A stretch of 64,000 nucleotides of DNA, taken from Cordilura impudica. Its lineage: Eukaryota > Arthropoda > Insecta > Diptera > Scathophagidae. Positions within the stretch are counted from its first letter, which is position 1. Each line of letters starts with the position of its first letter. The stretch covers positions 137,710,738 to 137,774,737 of the forward strand of contig OY821520.1 of assembly GCA_963682025.1 (NCBI GenBank), in the 5' to 3' direction. The notes beneath the pieces were generated by a model. It ran no database searches. It was given only the letters and a program-made list of their open reading frames with translations, and had not been told where the DNA came from. A program made the translations under genes and the position numbers. Shown here in pieces: positions 56,564-64,000 of this stretch.

Positions 56564-58176
56564 ATGCTCCACTCGAATGCTAATGGCATTTTAAACCTTT
56601 CTAAATCAAAGCAATCTGAGATACTAATTGAACGAGAAAATATTAAAATAGCGTCTTTGAATGAAACATTTTTTTCAGAAAATCATAGACCCTATTTTAA
56701 AAATTATTTTTATATAGAAGTGACAGAACAGATGCAAGAGGAGGAGGAGTAGCTCTGTTAATTCATAAATCTGTCGCATATGAAAACCTCTTTATAACAA
56801 ACACCTCATCAATCGAAAACATCTCAATTGAAGTTATTATATATAACAGACCTATTGTTGTATCTTCGTTATATTAACCAAGATATACCCATAACTTCTG
56901 TGCTGATATCTTGAACCTAACAGCTTCCACCAAAAAATATATAGTTTTTGGTGACCTAAATGCCAAACATTTTTCTTGGAATTGCCGTTCAAATAATACT
57001 GCAGGAATCGCACTCAACAATCTACAGCAATCAAGCAATTTTTTCATTCTCTATCCTAATAGTCCAACCCTATTCCCCCATCAACACAATCGCAAAGCAT
57101 CCAGAGTCAATATTATCTTAAGCAATTCAGCTTTAAATATAGACGTAAAAACAAAAGGATTACGAAATACCATCAGACCATCGCCCCATTATATGTACAC
57201 TTAAAAGATCAATGGCCTTGCAGGTTGACCTCAATTATTATGATTATAGTGCAACCAACTGGAACATTTATATGAATTTTTTAGACAAAATCACGTTAAA
57301 TTCGGATATATTTTACAATACCAAGGTAGTAATTGATGAGGAAATACAAAAATTTATAAATGTAGTTTTCGAAGCAAGGGATGTGTCCACACCTAAAATA
57401 ACACAACAAAATAATTACACATTACCAGAAAGTACTGTGAAATATATCAAACTAAGAAGAAGCTTTAAAAGAAAAAACCAACGATCTTCAAATATAGCCG
57501 AGCAAACTTTTTATAATCAATGTACTAAGTTTCTAAGTAACATGATTGATAAAAGTATTAATTCGGAGCGCAATAAGAAATGGTGTCAATTATTATCCAT
57601 TTGGAATATAAGCAGGAACTTGTGAGGAAAAGAAAAAAATCAAATCTCTAACTTTATAGTTGGAAATAAAAAATATCACTTATAAGGACAAGACTGAAGT
57701 CCTAGCAAATATATTTGTCCAAGCAAATAACCTTTCTTCAAACTACAACCACTCGCAGATACACTAATAAATACAACAGTAAATCATTTTAAGAAAGAAA
57801 ATCATAGTTCTGAATCTGCAATTTATACATCTCTTGAAGAAGTATTGAATATTTTCTCATCAATACAACCATCAAAATCCCATGGTTTTGACAATGTTCC
57901 CAACCTGCTCTTAAAGAAACTACCACTCAAAGCTGTAACATTACTGGTTATAATATTTAACAGCTGCATCAAACTCAACTATTTCCCAAACCATTTCAAA
58001 AATGTTAAGGTTATAGCTATCAACAAACCTAGTAAGCCAAAAAATAACCCAAATAGCTATAGACCTATTAGTCTATTAAGTAACTTAGGTAAAATATTTG
58101 AAAAAATACTACATTCTCGTCTTAGTGAATTTGTAATGACCAATTCTATTGTTGCTAAAGAACAATTTGAATTTAA
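56564..58176 (+). pseudogene. Jockey-like ORF2: endonuclease and start of RT
   Basis: ATG at 56564, 17 bases after the gag stop. Apurinic-endonuclease-type domain: NANGI near 56577, IKIASLNETFFS, GGGVALLIHKSVAYEN (after a frameshift near 56735), VFGDLNAKHFSWNC near 56949, HNRKASRVNIIL, RPSPHYMY (degenerate SDH motif). Linker 57212-57625. RT fingers from 57845: SIQPSKSHGFDNVPNLLLKKL, KVIAINKPSKPKNNPNSYRPISLLSNLGKIFEKIL, then VAKEQFEFKQ, where a GTCY repeat cuts in. Several frameshifts. Confidence 0.85.
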
Positions 58177-58616
58177 ACAAGTAAGAAGTGATCATTTTTG
58201 GACTACTCATTAGTGGATGTAATGAACGCATACAAACCCAGTTTGAGTAAGATCTATATGACAATTTGGATCTTATGGCAATTTATGTCGATTTCATATG
58301 GGTAATTTGTATGGGGGCTAGGTCTGAACATGGACCGATTCTCACCAATTTCAATAGCGTTCATCCCATGGCTGATAAAAGCTTATATACCAAATTTCAT
58401 CAAAATATCTTCATATTTGCGACCTGCAGTTTGATTACAAGCTTTACATGGACACACAGACGGACGGACGGACGGACAGACATTGTTAAATCAACTCAGA
58501 AAGTGATTCTGATTCGATCGGTATAATTAAAGATGGGTCTAGCTCAAATATTTTTGGTTGTTACAAACAGCAGCACAAAGTCATTATACCCAAACCACAT
58601 AGTGGTATAGGGTATA
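58177..58616 (+). repeat. GTCY-array repeat, forward, internally deleted
   Basis: ACAAGTAAGAA is fused directly to the middle of the element (GTGATCATTTTTGGACTACT), so the palindrome and first half are missing. The GGAC array (about 58460-58480) and the end ACCACATAGTGGT are present. Confidence 0.85.
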
Positions 58617-61600
58617 ACAAGTGAGAGCGTTAAATTCGGCTATGCCGAATCTGTGATACCCTCCACCTGGGTTTTACGTTAACATTAATATTTGGACTTC
58701 TTGCACTATTTGTAACAAATGTATATAAAATATTTGAATATGTAAACACTTTGATAAACCTATAACTGAATTATTACAACAAATGCTCTGAATTTTCAGC
58801 ATTTTATAGAGGCGTCTACATATTTTAGGTCATAAATTGGCACAATGACACCCGATTTATACAATTTTAAATACTAACCTGATCCAGATAATTACAAACA
58901 ATATTAAGTTTAACCAGGTTAATGGTTTATTTTGTAATTTTCTTTTTAATTTAAATTTTTTAATATAAAGGTGCATTTTATTTTTACAATCCTTTTCAAT
59001 TTTCCAGAACTATTAGTATAGAGCACATTTGTAACTCCGCATAGATCAACTTTCAACTCTTACTTGTTTATATTGTATTAAATCTATTTTTATGTCTTTA
59101 AATTAGTTTAGATAATTAAGATGAAAATATTTAACAAATTGTTTTTTTTTTTAGTTAATATCTGAACATTTTACTGATACAAGGCAAAACTAAAACTGCC
59201 AAAAAATTTCAGTCAAAACTATTTTGAATGTAAATGTTAAATATTGCATAATTTTTTTCAAATATTAAACACATTTTTGTGCATTACATTAAAATATTAT
59301 AAATTTGAACATAATTAATTTTAGAAACAATATTAATTTTAGAAAAATGTCCGATTCGTTTTTCGATGACATCAAAGAAATACAGAAAATAAAGATTTTG
59401 CTACAGTGAGTTGAGAGACGAGAAGCTAATGGATGGCTGGAACAGGTCAAAGGTGACGACTATAAATGCAGATGCAAGGCTTGTGAAAAAATATTAAAAT
59501 GCGATAAATCAGATCTAAGTATGCATGCTAATAACCACTGTTATAAAAAATCTTTTAAAACCAGGAACAAATATTCTGTTTGAGTTATAACATCTCATTT
59601 GCAAGCCATTTTAATTAATTGTGTAAATTTTAAATGCACATCTAGCCATATCAAAAAGATGAATTATACAGAATTGTAAAAATAATTTTTTTATAATATC
59701 TGTTAGTTTTTGATATTATTCTTATGTAATTCTCGTGATATTTTTATCTTATTTTTTATATTTTGTTTTCTTCGTTTTTATGTTATTTTTACATAATTGA
59801 AATTGAAAATGTACAAATTAAAAATAAATTTTGAAAAAAGTAGTGTAGGGGAAAAAAGTGGGTGGAATTTTTTTGATAAGCGTAGAGATTTCTGAAAAAA
59901 TCTCCTGGCATCACTAGTACCTATTAAAAAACAATGTAAAAATTTCACAAGACAACGCGACATAGACTTGCTTTGTTCAAAAGCTTCCATAAGAATGAAT
60001 GAAATTGTTGCTTACTTTATTCTTTGGTGAGTATTTTCGTTTTTGTTCGGCTGTATTCATATTAGAAGTCGATTAGAGTTCGGTTTACTGGTGCTGATAT
60101 GCATATGTGTGTGTTAAGAAAAATATACGATATCACAGTCATCATTTCGAAGATTGTTTTAACAAAAATTACCTTACTGTGTCTTCTTCGAGTACTTTTG
60201 ATGATTAAAAACTGATTAATCACATGCGCTATTAGAAAAAGACTAGAAAATGATTTTTGCTTTCGCTTAAAAAGTGATTTATAGAAAAATTACATTAAAT
60301 ACAACTCAAAGATGAGTCGAAACTGATCAGAAAAGCGGATAAAAAGGACTCTCAAGAAGATTCGCGGGTAAGGTAATATTTCCTCCCAACAAAAGAATAT
60401 TTTGTGAACAGCAAAAGAGCGCATTTATGACTATTTTAATAGCACATATTAGTCAAAAAAGACTCTGCATGATCATTTATTGCATAAAATGCTTACTGGG
60501 ATTTTATTCACTATCTGTAGAAACAGGTTTTTGAAGTAAAACAAATCTGCACACAATTTCAATTCTATTTCGTTCACAATGATACGATCACTTTGTTTAC
60601 TAACTACCAGTAAAATAAGAAAATAGTACTATAATATAGCGTAATGATGAATTGTACTTCTCAATTAGTTTATTTTTAATGTGCCATAAGAAGTTGGGCT
60701 TGTGCTAAGAAAAGCATGATTGAGTTGAGCTCCGCGACTATTCATAATGTGAATAGCTCGTGCCTAAAATTTTTGGTGGTTGGAAATGGCGTTTGTGGAT
60801 AACTCATGCAAAAAATTTTTGGGAATGGCGTTTGCGTCCGTCCCGACATTAAATAACAAATTTTAAAAATTTATTGTAAATAACATCTTTTTTTAAAATC
60901 TGACAAAAATAGTATTTTTTTAAACACCAATTTTTTTACAGGTTAAATATTTTATGGTTTACCTACTACTTTTGAATGCAGGTATGCAGAGTTTATACAT
61001 GTACTAAAAATACAACCATTAAAACCATACTATTTTTGCAATTCTAAAAATTTCAGAATTTTGTATAAATAAAATAAAATTCGATTTATTTTTTAATATG
61101 CGCTTATTACTGATATATATATATATAGAATACATGAATATTATTTATAGTATTTTGATATTGGCAACAGTAGTATGTATCAATTTGTAACATTTTGTGA
61201 TGTTATAAAAATCGCAGAATATTGATATTGATTTTATATAGTTTCTTTTATTAATTAATTAACTTAAATATTACACCAAAAAATATTGATGTTGATAAAT
61301 TTTTATATTATTAACGCAACGATCACAAAAACAACATGCACAGCTATGACAAGATACAAAATTTAGGAAAACAATATAGGAAAACGTCATATTTTTTTTA
61401 CTTTTCAGTGATTTCTCGGCATCTATGAAACGTATTGTCATAATTTAAAAAACAGAAACCCTCTCATGATAGTGAATGATTCTCACTGAAAACGAGTGCC
61501 CTAGCTGTCCTATTGAGGGCGTTATCGTGACAAGAACACATATTCAAATCATATTTTCTCAGGACTTTTTTTACTTCTTCGCTCAATTCTCGGGACCAGG

Positions 61601-61750
61601 TAAACCGATTTGGACAATTGTAAATACCAAACTTCCCAGGATGCTAGTAAATCATTTTTTATACCAACGAGCACCCTAGCTACCTGATTGAAGCCGTCAT
61701 CGTGATTTCCACAGACGGACAGACGGACGGCCGGACAGACGGACATCGCA
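58617..61750 (+). repeat. Second GTCY-like repeat family, with foreign interior
   Basis: Starts ACAAGTGAGAGCG, then palindrome ATTCGGC-TAT-GCCGAAT, then GATACCCTCCACC. Ends with GACAAGAAC.../GAGCACCCTAGCTACC and a GGAC/GACA array ending GGACATCG near 61748. The architecture matches the main GTCY family but the sequence does not. About 3 kb, probably enlarged by insertions in the middle. Confidence 0.6.
59347..59583 (+). pseudogene. BED-type zinc-finger protein fragment
   Basis: A 79-codon frame from ATG 59347 with one stop (codon 21): MSDSFFDDIKEIQKIKILL, NGWLEQVKGDDYKCRCKACEKIL, SDLSMHANNHCYKKSF. The W...V-x-GD...C-x-x-C...L-x-x-H...H/C layout is BED-like, as in the N-terminus of hAT-related or THAP-like transposon proteins. 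No further domains follow. Confidence 0.55.
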
Positions 61751-62579
61751 GTAAATATTTTCACAAATGGAAAATCAAAATTAATCCAAACAAGACCCAA
61801 GCAATAATTTTTCCATTCAACAAATCTCCCAAAAGACTGCTAAGACGTCATCTTCTTATTGGAAATAATACCATAAATGTACTTAATCATGTCAAATATC
61901 TCGGAGTTGTCTTGGACAAAAAGCTTACTTTTGAACAACATATTATGGCAACGTGCCAAAAAGCTATAAAATCATTTAAAGCATTATGGCCACTACTAAA
62001 TAGAAGGTCATTTCTAAACCCCAAAAACAAAAATCTCCTCTTCAAAAGTGTTATACAGCCAATATTAAATACGCGTGTCCTATTTGGAGTGATGCTGCCA
62101 ACTGCCACCTAAAACGCTTACAAATTATACAAAACAAATTTCTTAAATGATAAATAAAATCCCTGGAGGCATCCTACAAATCTTCTTCATGAAGAAACAG
62201 GTTATGAAAAAATTATCGATTTCATAACAAATACTTTGCCAAAATTGAAAATTCCTCTTACCCACTGATAAGGGAATGCAGAGAAATGATGTAATATTAA
62301 TAAAAAATCACCAAATTGAAAACTATATGCTATTATTATTTCTAATAAACCTCCTAAGCATATAAACGTTTTCAGATTGTACTTGAATATATTAAGTCAT
62401 CTAAAATTTTTTCTTCCTTCGATTTTCCTTTAAAAATCTTAAAAAAATTAAATAAAAACTATTTAATATCTTTAGATCCTATATATTATTTGTTGCAATA
62501 TCTATATGTAAAGATAAGATCTCATATGTAAATATCAAATTTGTTAAAATATGTAAATAAAGGAAGAATATATAAATAA
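61751..62579 (+). pseudogene. Jockey-like ORF2: thumb and C-terminus, 3' UTR
   Basis: Resumes WKIKINPNKTQAIIFPF, then NHVKYLGVVLDKKLTFEQHI, KSFKALWPLLNRRS, LLFKSVIQPIL and, after a frameshift near 62075, YACPIWSDAANCHLKRLQIIQNKFLK and PWRHPTNLLHEETGYEKI. This is the end of a Jockey ORF2. The 3' UTR to 62579 ends in AATAAATAAA-rich sequence, directly followed by a GTCY repeat. The catalytic palm has been lost upstream. Confidence 0.85.
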
Positions 62580-63317
62580 ACAAGTAAGAAAATTATAGTC
62601 GGTCTAGACCGACTACACGATACCCTATACCATGCGTTTAGAGACCCTATCTCTCATACCCAACTAACTGGATATGGAAATAAGCATAAACCAAATTTGA
62701 GTGGGATTTTTATTAATTTTGTCGGCTGCAGATATGAAAAAGTTCATATCGGATGCTATATCTATATGGGGACTAGGCCCAAAAATGGACCGATCCCGAT
62801 CATGTTTGGTAAAGTCTGTTGAATTTTGCAAAAATATACACAAACAAAATTTGAGAAGAATCAGTTTGTTTTTGTTTTTTTAATAGATTTAAGCGAAGAT
62901 CGGGAAGCAGCTCTATATGGGGCCTATGACTAAGAGTTGTCCAATAGGGATCATTTTTGGACTACTGATTAATGGATGTAATATATACATACAAACCCAA
63001 TTTGACTACGATTTGTATGATAATTTGGATCTTATGGCAATATATGTTGATTTTATAGGGGTCATTTGTATGGGGGCTAGGTCTGAACATGGACCGATTC
63101 TCACCAATTTCAATAGCGTTCATCCGATAAAAGATTAAATACCAAATTTCGTTAAAATATATTCATATTTGCGACCTGCAGTTTGATTACAAGCTTTACA
63201 TGGACACACAGACGGACGGACGGACAGACATCGTTAAATCGAATCAGATAGTGATTCTGATTCGATCGGTATAATTAAAGATGGGTGTAGGTCAAATAGT
63301 TTTGGTTGTTACAAACA
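62580..63317 (+). repeat. GTCY-array repeat, forward, lacking its 3' end
   Basis: ACAAGTAAG start; palindrome with one terminal change (GACTACACG). Short GGAC array near 63212-63230. Stops at TTGGTTGTTACAAAC without the end hairpin. Confidence 0.88.
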
Positions 63318-63498
63318 AATAATAATAATATTTTCTTAATAAATAATATTTTCTTACAATTCCAGAAATGTGATATTTAATATTTACTTTTTATGGGAGG
63401 TTCCACCCCCACTGGTCCGATACCGGTCACATTTGTTTCAAAGCGCTCACTATCTTAGTACTCCGATCACGCCATCATTTTGTGCGAATTTATATATT

Positions 63499-64000
63499 TA
63501 TACCCTATACCACTATGTGGTTTCGGTATAATGACTTTGTGCTGCTGTTTGTAACTACAAAAAATATTTGACCTAGACCCATCTCTTATTATACCGATCA
63601 AATCAGAATCACTAACTGATTCGATTTAACGATATCCGTCCGTCCGTCTGTGTGTCCATGTAAACCTTGTAATCAAACTGAATATATTTTGATGAAATTT
63701 AGTATATGTGTAAGTTTCTATCGGCTATAGGATGAACGCTTTTGAAATTGGTGAGAATCGGTCAATGTTCAGACCTAGCCCCGATACAAATGACCCCTAT
63801 GAAATCGACATTAATTGCCATAAGATCCAAATTATCATATAGATCTTACTCAAATAGGGTTTGTATGCGTTTATTACATCCATTAATGGATTGTCCAAAA
63901 ATGATTCCTATGGGACAACTCCTAGTCAAAGGCCCCATGTAGAGCTGCTTCCCGATCCCGATCTTAAATTTATCAAAAAACAAAAATATTGCACTGATTC
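63499..64000 (-). repeat. GTCY-array repeat, reverse, runs off the right edge
   Basis: TATACCCTATACCACTATGTGG at the left, short GTCC array near 63637-63650. Still within the repeat at 64000. Confidence 0.88.

Larger units (their letters stand above)
50269..62579 (+). mobile_element. Jockey-like non-LTR retrotransposon, split by at least five insertions
   Basis: One element in order: ORF1 (50269-51035, 53156-53483, 56526-56547), ORF2 (56564-58176, 61751-62290) and 3' UTR to 62579. It is interrupted by a GTCY repeat (51036-51846), a family A fragment (51866-53155, itself carrying a GTCY repeat), a hAT element (53484-56517), a GTCY repeat (58177-58616) and a second GTCY-like family (58617-61750). 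The RT palm is missing between 58176 and 61751. Confidence 0.8.

Overview
The window is strongly AT-rich eukaryotic DNA with no intact cellular gene that I can recognise. It contains relics of non-LTR retrotransposons, hAT, Tc1/mariner, Tigger/pogo, Transib, long-TIR and Helitron DNA transposons, MITEs, a solo LTR, satellites and minisatellites. The mix, the short GT-AG introns in one hAT transposase and the interspersed repeats with GTCC/GTCT tetranucleotide arrays (like the mini-me/DINE-1 repeats of flies) suggest heterochromatic or intergenic DNA of a higher fly (Diptera, probably Schizophora). The species is inferred only to that level. Nothing bacterial, viral or plasmid-like is present.

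Layout. 1-1250: 3' part of a non-LTR element ('family A'). 3436-7455: one degraded coding relic of a multicopy arthropod protein family, split by a reverse-transcriptase element (4169-5907) and by a GTCY repeat (6403-7158). 7962-8574: C-terminus of a third non-LTR type. 8690-9375: degenerate short-motif repeat. 10158-21678: two tandem units of about 3.7 kb, each ending exactly at a Helitron CTAG terminus. The first unit is interrupted by a Transib-type element (13568-16992) flanked by a 5-bp target duplication. 21837-25674: DNA transposon with TIRs of more than 500 bp, a broken transposase and a solo LTR inside one TIR. 28143-30330: MITE-like element whose interior is an AAAAATT array, duplicated in tandem. 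30589-32447: small Helitron, then a GTCY repeat nested inside an inverted GTCY repeat. 32940-34312: second family A copy. 37941-39801: Helitron with both ends and a broken helicase. 40815-42110: satellite of about 158 bp. 42998-44866 and 53484-56517: two hAT elements with the same TIR and perfect 8-bp target duplications. 45071-45705: Tigger-like relic. 46785-48094: Tc1/mariner-like element. 50269-62579: a Jockey-like retrotransposon (ORF1 gag, ORF2 endonuclease/RT) broken by at least five later insertions. 62580-64000: two more GTCY repeats.

None of the genes act together in a pathway. The information lies in the nesting, which gives relative ages, and in conserved DNA structures: RSS-like 12/23 ends on the Transib element, a 3' hairpin with compensatory changes in family A, and palindromic starts of the GTCY repeats. 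Coordinates of element ends are read by eye. Protein identities come from recognised motifs and remembered family patterns, not from any search.
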